Both the position numbers and the translations under genes were made by a program. The notes beneath the pieces are model-generated. The model saw only the letters and a program-made list of their open reading frames with translations, was not told the DNA's origin and ran no database searches. Below are positions 43,431 through 52,341 of a DNA stretch of 64,000 nucleotides, one piece after another. Each line of letters starts with the position of its first letter. Within the stretch, counting starts at the first letter, position 1. The DNA lies in assembly GCA_963748205.1 (NCBI GenBank), contig CAVVIB010000023.1, positions 744,001 to 808,000 on the forward strand, in the 5' to 3' direction. Source of the stretch: JAIBJN01 sp963748205 (GTDB lineage: Bacteria; Actinomycetota; Thermoleophilia; Gaiellales; Gaiellaceae).

Positions 43431-45051
43431 CGCCTTCCCGCTCGTCCTCGCGCTCGGCTCGCTGCTCGCCGGGGCCGGGATCCTGCTCGCTCGGATCGTC
43501 GAGGACGTCCACGACAAGCCGCTCTTCGAGGACGAGGCGGTCAGCGGGCTGATCGCCGCACGGCCGCTGGGCGAGGTCGTCCAGACGGTCATGTGGGAGC
43601 GCGGCGGCGGGCCGCTGCACTTCGTCCTCTCGCACATCGCGCTCGCCTTCGACTCGTCGCCGTACGCGATGCGGTGGCTCTCGCTGGTCTTCGCGCTCGC
43701 GGCGCTCCCGCTCTGCTGGGACGTCGGCCGGCGGCTCGGCGGGCCCGTCGCGGGAGCGGTCGCCGCGCTCGTCGCCGCCACGTCCTCGTTCCTGCTCGTC
43801 TACGCCACCTTCGCGCGGATGTACACGCTCTACGTCTTCGCCGCCGCGCTCGCCGTCGACCTCTTCCTCGTCGCCGTCCAGAAGCGCACGGGGCGCTGGG
43901 CGTTCGCGGCCGCCTGCGCGGCGTGGCTGCTGCCCGCGATCCATCCGTACGGCGCGTTCCTCGTCATGGCGGAGGCCGCCGTGGCGCTCTGGCTCTGGCG
44001 TGGCCGTCCCTTCCGGCCGGCGTTGCCGACGCTCGCCGTCGGCGTCGCGATGATCCCCTTCGCGGTCGCCGACCTGCGCCTGGCCGACCGTTTCGCCGTC
44101 GGCCTGGACGGCGAGGCGTCGATCGCCGCGCCGACCGACGCCTGGGGGCAGCTCGGGCGCGCCTTCTCGGCCACGGCCGGAGGCGCCGGGATCTGGGCCG
44201 GGCTCTTCATCGCCGCGATGACCGCGGGCCTGGTTCTGCTCGTCCGCCGGCACGGCGCGTTCGTCGCGCTCTGCCTGATCGCCTTCCTGCTTCCGCCGCT
44301 TCTGCTGCTCCTCGGCCGCTCGGGCACCGAGCCCGGCCTCTCGCCGCGCCACCTGGTCTACGTCGTCCCGCTCGTCGCGGCGCTCGTAGGCGTTGCGGTC
44401 GCGCGGGCCGTCCAGGGACGCGGGGAGCTCGTGTCCGCGGGTGCGGTCGTGCTGACCGGCGTCCTGCTCGTCGCCGCGCCCTTCGGTGGCATCCGCGACC
44501 CGCGCGACTGGCAGAACGACGTCCTCGGCGGCGGGCCGCCCGAGACCGCCCTCGGCGCCGAGGGGCAGGTCGCCGCTCCCGCCGCGTGGCTCAACGACAA
44601 CGTCGAGGAGGGCGACGTCCTCTATCCCTACTCGGCCGTCTACTGGGCCGGCCTGCCCGCCACCGGCGACGCCGAGGTGCTGCCGTACTCGCAGGGGGAG
44701 CTGATCCTGCGCGCCGTCGATCGGATCGAGCCTCCGGTCGAGCGGGTCGTCGTCTCCGTCCCGCTCGGGGACGGGACACTCGACCGTGAGCGCCTCGACG
44801 AGCTGCTCGGCGACGGCTTCACCGTGCACGACTTCGGCGGCTGGGTCCTCATCGAGGGGACCGGGCCGTACGAGGACGAGCTCGACGTCCTGCTCGTCAT
44901 CACGCACGCCCTGCGCTCGGCGCGCGACTCGATCGAGGACAAGTCGAGCGCGCTCGGCTGGTACTTCAACGTCACGCTCGCGACCCTGTGCGGCGCGGCG
45001 CGGGAGGGCTGGAGCCAGAAGTGCCCGCTCCCGCCGCCGGCCGTCCGCTAG
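43431..45051 (+). CDS. Glycosyltransferase-family (GT39/87-like) multi-pass membrane protein
   Basis: A membrane protein of about 540 residues with 8-10 predicted helices. The first helix (FPLVLALGSLLAGAGILLAR) is followed by a loop bearing EDEAVSGLIAARPLGEV, which fits the acidic first loop of polyprenyl-phosphate-dependent mannosyltransferase-like (PMT/GT-C) enzymes. The long C-terminal region is extracytoplasmic. The start codon is uncertain: no ATG, GTG or TTG lies in frame between the HMG-CoA lyase stop and 43591. A GTG at 43318 lies inside that gene. A lost base at the junction is possible. It likely transfers sugars from lipid carriers. Confidence 0.75.
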
Positions 45052-46533
45052 TCGTCGGCGGGCTCGAAGAGGAAGCCGCCGTGCCGGCGCATGAACCGGG
45101 GGAGATCGTTCTCCACGGCGGGGCAGTTGAACTGGTTGAGCGCGAGGCCGGCTTCCACCTCGCCGATCAGGTAGACGTCCTCGGAGGGCGGATCGGGGCT
45201 GCCGACCCCGAGCGTCGACTCGCAGTCCCCGCCCTCGGAGAGCACGAGCTGCGGATGGCCGGGCAGGTACCAGCCGACGGGCCCGCGAACGGCGTAGGCG
45301 CTGCCCAGGTACGAGAGCTCGTGGACGCCGCCGAAGATCGCGACGGGGTCGTCGTCCCAGCCGAACTCGACGAGCTCGTCGGCGACCTCGTCGTAGGGCG
45401 GCGGCGCAAGCTCGATCTCGCGCGCCAGGCCGGCGGCGACGACCAGCACGCACGCGGCGGCGGCGAGGCGCCCCCAGCGCTGCGGTAGCGCAGCCGCGAG
45501 CGCGGCGATCGCGACGGCCGCGAACGGGGCGCACGCGAGGACGTTCCGCGCCGTGAAGAGGTTCTCACCGGCGAGCCAGAGGAGCGTGACCATCCCGACC
45601 GGCGCGAGCGCGAGGATCGCCGTCAGGCGCCCACGCGGGCCCAGCCGCCAGGCGACGACGCAGCCCGCGACCACCGCGAGGAAGACACCGACGCGCAGGA
45701 TCCCTTCGAGCGGGCCGACCTCGACGAGGTCGCGGACGTACAGCGGCCCAGCGTTCCAGCCGAACGCCGAGTACACGGCCACGGACTTGAGAAGCGAGAA
45801 GTCGCCGATCCAGGAGAAGCGCTGGTTCTCGACCTGGTCGACGAGCGACGGCAGCCAGAGGAGGAAGGGGAGGACGGCCGCGGCGAGCGACACGGAGACC
45901 GGTAGGCGCGAACGGCGGAACTCCGGCGTCGTCCAGAGCCAGGCCACGGCGGCGAGCGCCACGAAGGCGAAGAAGTAGTGCGTCAGGAGCCCCGCCGCGG
46001 TCACGCCGGCCAGCGCGGCGAGCCTTCCCCACGAGGCCTTCTCGGCGGCGCGTTCGAGGAGCCACGCGAACGCGAGCGCGAGCAGCGCGTAGAGCGCGTA
46101 GGCGCGCAGCTCCGCGCCGCGCAGGACGAGCTGGCTCGCGAGCGCCACGAGGAAGCCGGCGAGCCCGGCCGCCCAGAGCGGGAGCAGCCGCCGCGCGTAG
46201 ACGACGAGGAGGCCGGCGATCAGCGCGCTCGCCACGAGGCCGATGCCGCGCGCCGCCTCGACCGGAAAGCCGGCCTGCTCGATCATCCAGGCGAGCCCGT
46301 ACCAGAGCGGCGGCGTCGACTCCGTGTTCTCGACGCGGCCGAGGGCGGCGCCGATCGTCGGCTCGATCATGATCCGCGCCGAGGCGACTTCGTCCTGCCA
46401 GAGCGGGTAGCCGGCGGCGGGAGGGATGCGAACGACGACGGCCGTCGCCGCCGCGAGGAACGCGACGACAGTCGTCGCGCGGTCGAGCCCGGGCCGAGCG
46501 CTGATAGCGGCCGATCGTAACCGCGCCGTGCAT
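45048..46533 (-). CDS. GT-C-type glycosyltransferase-like membrane protein, frame-broken at the start
   Basis: A protein of about 494 residues with 9-11 helices. The N-terminal first loop has PLWQDEVASARIMIEPT, in which the D-E pair is the expected catalytic acid of GT-C enzymes. A lipid-facing part follows (RYPGRPL-like context is absent). The upstream exon of this frame is joined by removing one base near 46492, giving an ATG near 46533 (MHGAVTIGRYQRSAR...). The C-terminal soluble region ends with a NCPAVENDLPRFMRRHGGF tail. It is divergent from the next related membrane protein with starts 3 to 10 bases apart. Confidence 0.78.
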
Positions 46534-46542
46534 CATCCCGGC

Positions 46543-48457
46543 GTGCGCTCCCGCCTCCTCGTGATCGCGCTCTTCGCCCTCGCGGCCGTCGTCTCGGCGC
46601 TCCCGGCCGTGGGGAGCTTCCGCTCGGAGTTCATCTCCACCGGCCTGCCCGGCTACGGCGAGGCGGCGTCGGGCGACCACCTCCAGACCTCGTACCGCTT
46701 CTGGCTCGTCGGGCACCAGCTCGAATCGGGCGCCGAGCCGTGGCGCGACCCGTACAGCTTCCAGCCCCTCGTGGAGCCGCAAGTCGTGCTCGGCGGGTGG
46801 CCCTACGGCTTCCCGTACTGGCCGCTCGAGGCGCTCTTCGGGCCTGTCGTCGCCTGGAACCTGCTCGTGCTCGCCGTGACCTTCGCCGCGAGCCTGCTCG
46901 CGTATCTCTGGCTCCGGGAGCTCGAGCTGCCGGTGATCGCCGCCGCGCTCGGCGGCCTCGCGTTCGGGATCGCGCCGTACCGCCTCGTCCAGAGCGGCGG
47001 GCACCTGCTCGGTTGGATCGCCGTGCTCGTGCCGCTGGCGCTCTGGGCCTTCGAGCGGTCACGGCGCGCGGAAACGAGCGCGCGGGGCGCACGCGTGGGG
47101 CGCGCTCGCGGCCGCTGCGGTCGTCTCGATCCCGCTCTCGGGGCAGCTCCACCTCGCGCTCGGGGCGCTGCCGCTCGTCGCCGTGTACGCCGCCGTGCGC
47201 TACCGCCTCGTCCCGGCGGTGTGGATGTGGGGAGGCGCCGCGGTCGCCGTCGCGGTCGGGCTCATCGCGGAGGCGGTCGTGATCGAGGGGACGACGGCCT
47301 CGGAAGGCCGGGAGCTTCAGGAGGTGGCGGCCTACTCGGCCGACCCGGTCGACTTCCTCAGCCGCTGGCGGCTCGACGGGCTCGAGCAGTTCGTCTACCT
47401 CGGCTGGCTGCTTCCCGTGCTCGCCGTGGCCGGCCTCGTCGTGCTCGCCCGCCGGCAGCGCGGCCTTGCGATCGTGCTCGGGATCGCCGCCCTCGTCCCC
47501 GCGCTCCTGGCGCTCGGGACGAACCTGCCGCTCTACGAGACGCTGCGCGACGTCTTCCCGCCGCTGCGCTATCCGCGGGTGCCGGGCCGCTTCCTCCCGC
47601 TCGCGGCGCTCGCGCTGGCCGCGCTCGCCGCCTTCGCGTGCGCCTGGCTGCTCACCCGCGTCCGCCCGGCGCGCAGGGCTCTCCTCGGCGTGGCCCTCGT
47701 CGCGCTCGTCGCCGCCGACCTGCTCGTCTTTCCCCTGAAGTCGAGCGCCGCCGACCCAAACAACTTCACCTACGCCGGGCTGCGGGGCCCGCAGCCGGGG
47801 CGCGTCCTCGAGCTGCCCATCTTCGAGCGCGGCAAGGGCCAGTTCGGGAGCGTGTACCAGTACTACGCCATGCAGGCGCCCCGGGAGCGCCCGACCGGGT
47901 ACGCGCTCGCGCCCGAGGAGGCGTTCGAGTTCACCGACCGCTTCAACCGCCTCGACTGCGGCGCCTGGCTCCCCGGCGATCGCGAGGAGCTCGAGCGCCT
48001 CGGGATCCGCTTCTACGTCCAGCACCTAGGCCTCTACGAGCAGTCGCGGACGCCGGGTGCCTGGCACGCCTGGGAGGGGCTCTTCCGCGAAGGGCTCGGG
48101 CTCGAGCGCGGGAACGGCGTGAGCTTTCTCTGGCAGGAGGGCCCGGACGCGGCGCCGCCCTCGTTCGACGTCGGAGAGCCGAGCCGTGACGAGCCGCTCC
48201 TGTGCGACGGCTGGCAGGACGGCGCGCTCGAGCTGGACGAGGGCGCGCTCTGGCTCCACGGCAGCGGCAGCGCGGAGCTCGTGCTCGAGGCGGACGCGCC
48301 GACGCGCGTGAGTGTCTTCGCCGACGGGCGTCCGCTGGAGCCAGAGCTCGTCGACGGAAGGGCGACGATCGAGGTCGACCTGGACGAGGAGGACTGGCAC
48401 GCATTCGTCGTGCGAGGCGCGCCGGGGCTCCGGCTCGTGGACGCGCGCTTTCGCTAA
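46543..48457 (+). CDS. GT-C-type glycosyltransferase-like membrane protein, frame-broken
   Basis: A protein of about 637 residues, starting at GTG 46543 (or GTG 46528). The N-terminal helix RSRLLVIALFALAAVVSALP leads into a loop (GYGEAASGDHLQTSYRFWLV) that holds the acidic residues of the GT-C fold. Ten or more helices follow (LELPVIAAALGGLAFGIAPY, LLGWIAVLVPLALWAFERS). The C-terminal 200 residues form an exterior soluble domain. An extra G near 47086 shifts the frame; removal gives HAWGALAAAAVVSIPLSG. With two neighbouring related proteins it suggests a surface-glycan or lipoarabinomannan-type assembly locus. Confidence 0.78.
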
Positions 48458-48484
48458 GTCCTGCTGATGTGTTAACCCTGCGGG

Positions 48485-49309
48485 ATGCTGCGCAAGGTTC
48501 TCGTGTTCGTGGCGGTGGCGGTTGGGCTCGTCGCGCTCTACGAGGGCTACAAGTGGATCTGGGAGACGGCGGGGCTCACCTGGCCGTTCGAGGTGAACGA
48601 CCGGACGATGCCCCACACCTGGGACATCATCGGGCAGCTCTTCGAGCCCTCGCGGACGAACGGGCCGTTGCTGATCGAGGTGCTGTGGGACTCCGCCCTC
48701 TTCACGGCGAAGGAGGCGGTCGTCGGCTTCGCGATCGGCGCGATCGGCGGCTTCTTCATCGCCGTCGTCCTCGTCCACTGGACCTTTCTCCGCCGCGGGC
48801 TGCTCCCGTACATCGTCGCCTCGCAGACGATCCCGATCCTCGCGATCGCGCCGATGGTCGTCATCTGGCTGGGCGGCCGCGGGCTGCCGGCCTGGTTCCC
48901 GGTCTCGGTGATCGCCGCCTACCTGACGTTCTTCCCCGTGACGATCAACGCGATCCGCGGTCTCGAGTCGGCCGACCCGCGCGCGCTCGAGCTGATGAGC
49001 TCGTACGCGGCCGGGCGCTGGGCCGTCCTCTGGAAGCTGCGCGTCCCCGCCTCGCTGCCGTATCTCTTCGCGGCGTTCAAGATCTCGGCGACGGCGTGCG
49101 TCGTCGGCGCGATCATCGGTGAGCTGCCCGCGTCGATCCAGGACGGGCTCGGCGGCGCGATCCTCAACTTCAACCAGTACTACGCCTCGTCGCCGGAGAG
49201 CCTCTGGGCGACGAACCTCATCGCGGCCGCGCTCGGCATCTCGTTCTTCCTCGTCGTCGTCCTCGTCGAGAAGCTCGTCGTCAGGGCCGCTCCGGAGCGC
49301 CTCGTATGA
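48485..49309 (+). CDS. ABC transporter permease, NitT/TauT family
   Basis: A 274-residue inner-membrane permease (SsuC/ThiX type) with about six helices. The cytoplasmic coupling loop EAA motif is ELMSSYAAGRWAVLWKLRVP, which contacts the ATPase. The stop TGA at 49307 overlaps an ATG that opens repeat element copy 2. It is the first gene of an importer cluster together with an ATPase, a second permease and an NMT1-type binding protein, so its likely substrates are thiamine-precursor, nucleobase or hydantoin-type compounds. Confidence 0.93.
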   Translation: MLRKVLVFVAVAVGLVALYEGYKWIWETAGLTWPFEVNDRTMPHTWDIIGQLFEPSRTNGPLLIEVLWDSALFTAKEAVVGFAIGAIGGFFIAVVLVHWTFLRRGLLPYIVASQTIPILAIAPMVVIWLGGRGLPAWFPVSVIAAYLTFFPVTINAIRGLESADPRALELMSSYAAGRWAVLWKLRVPASLPYLFAAFKISATACVVGAIIGELPASIQDGLGGAILNFNQYYASSPESLWATNLIAAALGISFFLVVVLVEKLVVRAAPERLV

Positions 49310-49417
49310 ACGTCGTTCGCCTTCGGCTCGCTCCCGTGGGGGAAACCATGTTTCCCCCACGTACCCCCTTCTTTGATGCAGTGAGGGAACCTCCCGGTTC
49401 CCTCACACACCCTCCCC
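49306..49417 (+). repeat. Dispersed 112-bp element, copy 2 (two hairpins)
   Basis: The partner of 3322-3433, with five substitutions over 112 bases. Here hairpin 1 (49336-49345/49351-49360) is a perfect 10-bp stem, and hairpin 2 (49381-49391/49396-49406) is a perfect 11-bp stem with loop TCCC. The element starts at the ATG that overlaps the permease stop and ends 26 bases before the ATG at 49443 that precedes the ATPase. Its position inside an operon shows it tolerates being transcribed. Confidence 0.9.
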
Positions 49418-49446
49418 TCGCTCATGAGCCGGTGACCGGCCCATGA
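49306..49446 (+). CDS. Putative 46-residue coupled ORF in repeat element, copy 2
   Basis: This frame starts at the ATG overlapping the permease TGA (ATGA) and ends at a TGA overlapping the ATG at 49443. It has exactly the same length as the ORF of copy 1 and shares RLRLAPVGETMFPPR, PFFDAVREP and GSLTHPP at the same positions. The coupling at both ends would let ribosomes pass from the permease through the small frame to the ATPase. Four of five core substitutions are non-synonymous, so peptide selection is not shown. Confidence 0.4.
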   Translation: MNVVRLRLAPVGETMFPPRTPFFDAVREPPGSLTHPPLAHEPVTGP

Positions 49447-49458
49447 GCGCGCGCGCCC

Positions 49459-50250
49459 GTGGTCTCGCTCCGGAACGTGCGCAAGCAGTTCGGGCAGGGC
49501 GGCGTGGTCGCGCTCGAGGGCATCGACCTCGAGGTGGAGGCCGGCGAGTTCATCTCCCTGATCGGGCCGTCCGGCTGCGGCAAGTCCACGCTGCTGCGGG
49601 TGGTCGGCGACCTGACCGACCCGAGCGCCGGCGAGGTCGTCGTCAACGGCAAGCCTGCCCGGAAGGCGCGGATCGACCGCGACTACGGGATCGTCTTCCA
49701 GGACGCGGTGCTCTACGACTGGCGCACGGTCGCGAAGAACATCGCGCTCCCGCTCGAGATGCTCGGCTGGGACCGCAAGCGTCGCGCCGAGCGCGTCGAG
49801 GAGATGCTGGAGCTCGTCGAGCTCTCGGGCTTCGCGGGGCACCACCCGTGGCAGCTCTCGGGCGGGATGCAGCAGCGCGTCTCGATCGCGCGGGCGCTCT
49901 CGTTCGACCCCGCGCTCCTGCTGATGGACGAGCCCTTCGGCGCGCTCGACGAGATGACGAGGGAGCGTCTCAACATGGAGCTCCTGCGGATCTGGGAGCA
50001 GGCGCAGAGCACGATCCTCTTCGTCACGCACTCGATCGCCGAGGCGGTCTTCCTCTCGACGCGGATCGTCGTCATGTCGCCGCGGCCGGGCCGGATCACC
50101 GACATCGTGGCGGTCGACCTGCCGCGGCCGCGGACGGTCGAGACGCGCGAGGAGCCGCGCTTCTTCGAGCTCGTGACGCAGGTGCGCGAGATCCTGCGGG
50201 CCGGCGGAGCCGACCTCACAGTCGCGGAGGAGGTGGAGGCAGAAGCGTGA
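49459..50250 (+). CDS. ABC transporter ATP-binding protein, NitT/TauT family
   Basis: A 263-residue ATPase with Walker A IGPSGCGKSTLLR, Q-loop VFQDAVLYDWRTV, signature LSGGMQQRVSIARAL, Walker B LLLMDEPFGALDEM and switch FVTHSIAEAVF. It powers import together with the two permeases. The GTG start at 49459 is one choice. An ATG at 49443 would give MSAR... if one base is removed near 49455, and would fit the TGA overlap with the small frame of repeat element copy 2. Its stop overlaps the next permease start (GTGA). Confidence 0.95.
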   Translation: MVSLRNVRKQFGQGGVVALEGIDLEVEAGEFISLIGPSGCGKSTLLRVVGDLTDPSAGEVVVNGKPARKARIDRDYGIVFQDAVLYDWRTVAKNIALPLEMLGWDRKRRAERVEEMLELVELSGFAGHHPWQLSGGMQQRVSIARALSFDPALLLMDEPFGALDEMTRERLNMELLRIWEQAQSTILFVTHSIAEAVFLSTRIVVMSPRPGRITDIVAVDLPRPRTVETREEPRFFELVTQVREILRAGGADLTVAEEVEAEA

Positions 50251-51116
50251 GCACCGCCCCGACGGCCGTCCAGCCCCTCCCGCGCGGGTCGCTTGCACGT
50301 AGCGTCGGCCGGCGCGCCCGCGACTGGGTACCGGCGGTGATCGTGTTCGTGGTCGGCATCGCCCTGTGGGAGGGCCTCGTGCGCGGCCTCGACGTGGAGC
50401 GCTTCCTCCTGCCGCCGCTCTCGGACATCCTCCAGACCTTCTGGGACAGTCGGGACACGTTCGTCTCGGCCGGATGGTTCACGTTCAAGGAGGCGTTCGG
50501 CGGCTTCGTGCTCGGCTCGCTCGCCGGCATCGCCGCCGCGCTCGTCCTCGCCCGCTGGCGGCCGCTCGGCTCGGCGCTCATGCCCTACGCCATCGCCGCG
50601 AACGCGATCCCGATCATCGCCTTCGCGCCGATCACGAACAACTGGTTCGGGATCCTCTCGCCGGCCTCGAAGATCGTGATCGCCGCGGTCATCTGCTTCT
50701 TCCCGGTGATGATCAACACGCTCCGAGGCCTGACCTCGGTTCCGCCCGAGGCTGTCGAGCTGATGCGCTCGTACGCCGCCCGGGAGCGGGACATCTTCCG
50801 GCGGGTGCGCTTTCCGCACGCGCTCCCGTTCATCTTCTCGGCGCTGAAGGTGGCGACGGTGCTGGCCATGATCGGCGCCATCGTCGGCGACTACTTCGGC
50901 GGCTCCGACCAGGCGCTGGGGATCCTCATCCGCCGGTCGGCCGGGATCTTCGCGTTCGAGGAGGCCTGGGCGGCCATCCTCGTCGCGTGTGTGCTCGGCA
51001 TCGCCTTCTACGGGGTGGTCGCCCTCGTCGAGCGGCTGACGATGGGCTGGCACGTGTCGAGCTCGGGCGAAGGAATAGGAGGGGGCAAAACGGAGGACAG
51101 AAAGGGGTATCGATGA
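50247..51116 (+). CDS. ABC transporter permease, NitT/TauT family
   Basis: A 289-residue permease from GTG 50247, coupled to the ATPase stop (GTGA). It has an N-terminal helix (PAVIVFVVGIALWEGLVRGL) and the EAA loop ELMRSYAARERDIFRRVRFP. It is only distantly similar to the permease at 48485, so the importer probably uses a permease heterodimer. The stop lies on the ATG of the next gene (ATGA). The C-terminus ends in a charged tail (GIGGGKTEDRKGYR). Confidence 0.93.
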   Translation: MSTAPTAVQPLPRGSLARSVGRRARDWVPAVIVFVVGIALWEGLVRGLDVERFLLPPLSDILQTFWDSRDTFVSAGWFTFKEAFGGFVLGSLAGIAAALVLARWRPLGSALMPYAIAANAIPIIAFAPITNNWFGILSPASKIVIAAVICFFPVMINTLRGLTSVPPEAVELMRSYAARERDIFRRVRFPHALPFIFSALKVATVLAMIGAIVGDYFGGSDQALGILIRRSAGIFAFEEAWAAILVACVLGIAFYGVVALVERLTMGWHVSSSGEGIGGGKTEDRKGYR

Positions 51117-52264
51117 GGAAGGCTCGATGGTGGCGCCTGACGGCGCTGGTCGCGGCCATGCTCCTGGCGCTGGCCGCGTGCGGCGGTGACGACGAAGGAG
51201 GCGACGCCGGTGGCGGCGGAGGGGGCGGGGAGAGCGAGGAAGCCGGCGAGCTCCAGCCGGTCACGGTCCAGCTCAAGTGGGTGACCCAGGCCCAGTTCGC
51301 CGGCTACTACGCGGCGCTCGAGGAGGGCTTCTACGAGGACGAGGGGCTCGACGTCACGATCAGGCCCGGCGGGCCGGACATCGTCCCGGAGCAGGTCGTG
51401 CTCGGCGGCCAGGCCGAGTTCGGGCTCAACTGGCTCGACAACACGCTCGCGACGCGAGACCAGGGCGGCCAGATCGTCAACATCGCGCAGGTCTTCGCGC
51501 GCTCGGGCATGACCGAGATCACCTGGGCCGACAGCGGCCTCGAGGAGATCGGCGACCTCGAGGGCAAGAAGGTCGGCGTGTGGCTCGGCGGCAACGAGCA
51601 CAAGCTCTTCGCCGCGTTGACGAAGAACGACCTCGACCCGGAGTCCGACGTCGAGATCGTCGCCCAGCCGTTCGACATGAACCTCTTCCTCAACCGTGAG
51701 GTCGACGCGGCTGCCGCGATGACCTACAACGAGCTCGCCCAGGTGCTCGAGCAGGAGAACCCGGACACCGGCGAGCTCTACACGCTCGAAGACCTCAACG
51801 TGATGCTCATGTCGGACCTCGGCACGGGCGCGCTCGAGGACGGCGTCTTCGTCCAGTCGGAGTGGATCGAGGACGAGGAGAACCAGGACATCGCCACGCG
51901 GTTCCTGAAGGCCAGCTTCAAGGGCTGGGCCTTCTGCCGCGACAACTTCGAGGAGTGCCTCCAGCACGTCCTCGACAACGGCCCGACGCTCGGCGAGGGC
52001 CACCAGCGCTGGCAGCTGAACGAGATCAACAAGCTGATCTGGCCGAACGACCTCGGCATCGGGATCATGGATCCCGAGTCGTGGGAGATCACGAAGCAGA
52101 TCGCCGTCGACTTCGGGATCGTCGAGAACGAGCCCGACGCGGAGGCGACCTACCGGACCGATCTCGCGCACGACGCCGCCGGGGCGCTTGAGGAGGAGGG
52201 CGTCGACATCCTCGGCGAGGACTACGAGCCCGAGGAGGTCGAGGTCACGCCCGGCGGCAACTAG
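51113..52264 (+). CDS. ABC transporter substrate-binding lipoprotein (NMT1/THI5-like)
   Basis: A 383-residue lipoprotein: signal peptide with lipobox LLALAACGG, a Gly/Glu linker and an NMT1-like type II binding domain starting VTVQLKWVTQAQFAGYYAAL. The motif is typical of binders of HMP-type thiamine precursors or pyrimidines; QFAGYYAA...GFYEDEGLDV continues the family pattern. A ligand cannot be fixed from sequence. It sits between the second permease and a dihydropyrimidinase, so pyrimidine or hydantoin uptake is plausible. A strong terminator follows. Confidence 0.92.
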   Translation: MRKARWWRLTALVAAMLLALAACGGDDEGGDAGGGGGGGESEEAGELQPVTVQLKWVTQAQFAGYYAALEEGFYEDEGLDVTIRPGGPDIVPEQVVLGGQAEFGLNWLDNTLATRDQGGQIVNIAQVFARSGMTEITWADSGLEEIGDLEGKKVGVWLGGNEHKLFAALTKNDLDPESDVEIVAQPFDMNLFLNREVDAAAAMTYNELAQVLEQENPDTGELYTLEDLNVMLMSDLGTGALEDGVFVQSEWIEDEENQDIATRFLKASFKGWAFCRDNFEECLQHVLDNGPTLGEGHQRWQLNEINKLIWPNDLGIGIMDPESWEITKQIAVDFGIVENEPDAEATYRTDLAHDAAGALEEEGVDILGEDYEPEEVEVTPGGN

Positions 52265-52285
52265 AGAACGACGAACCCTGACACG

Positions 52286-52324
52286 GTGGCCGCCGGAGGC
52301 GATACTTCCGGCGGCCACGTTTTT
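52286..52324 (+). terminator. Rho-independent terminator after importer genes
   Basis: A perfect 12-bp stem, GTGGCCGCCGGA at 52286-52297 and TCCGGCGGCCAC at 52307-52318, followed by G and five T residues. It lies 21 bases after the binding-protein stop and before the dihydropyrimidinase, which therefore may have its own promoter or depend on read-through. Confidence 0.9.
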
Positions 52325-52341
52325 CGAGGAGGCGAGAGCTC

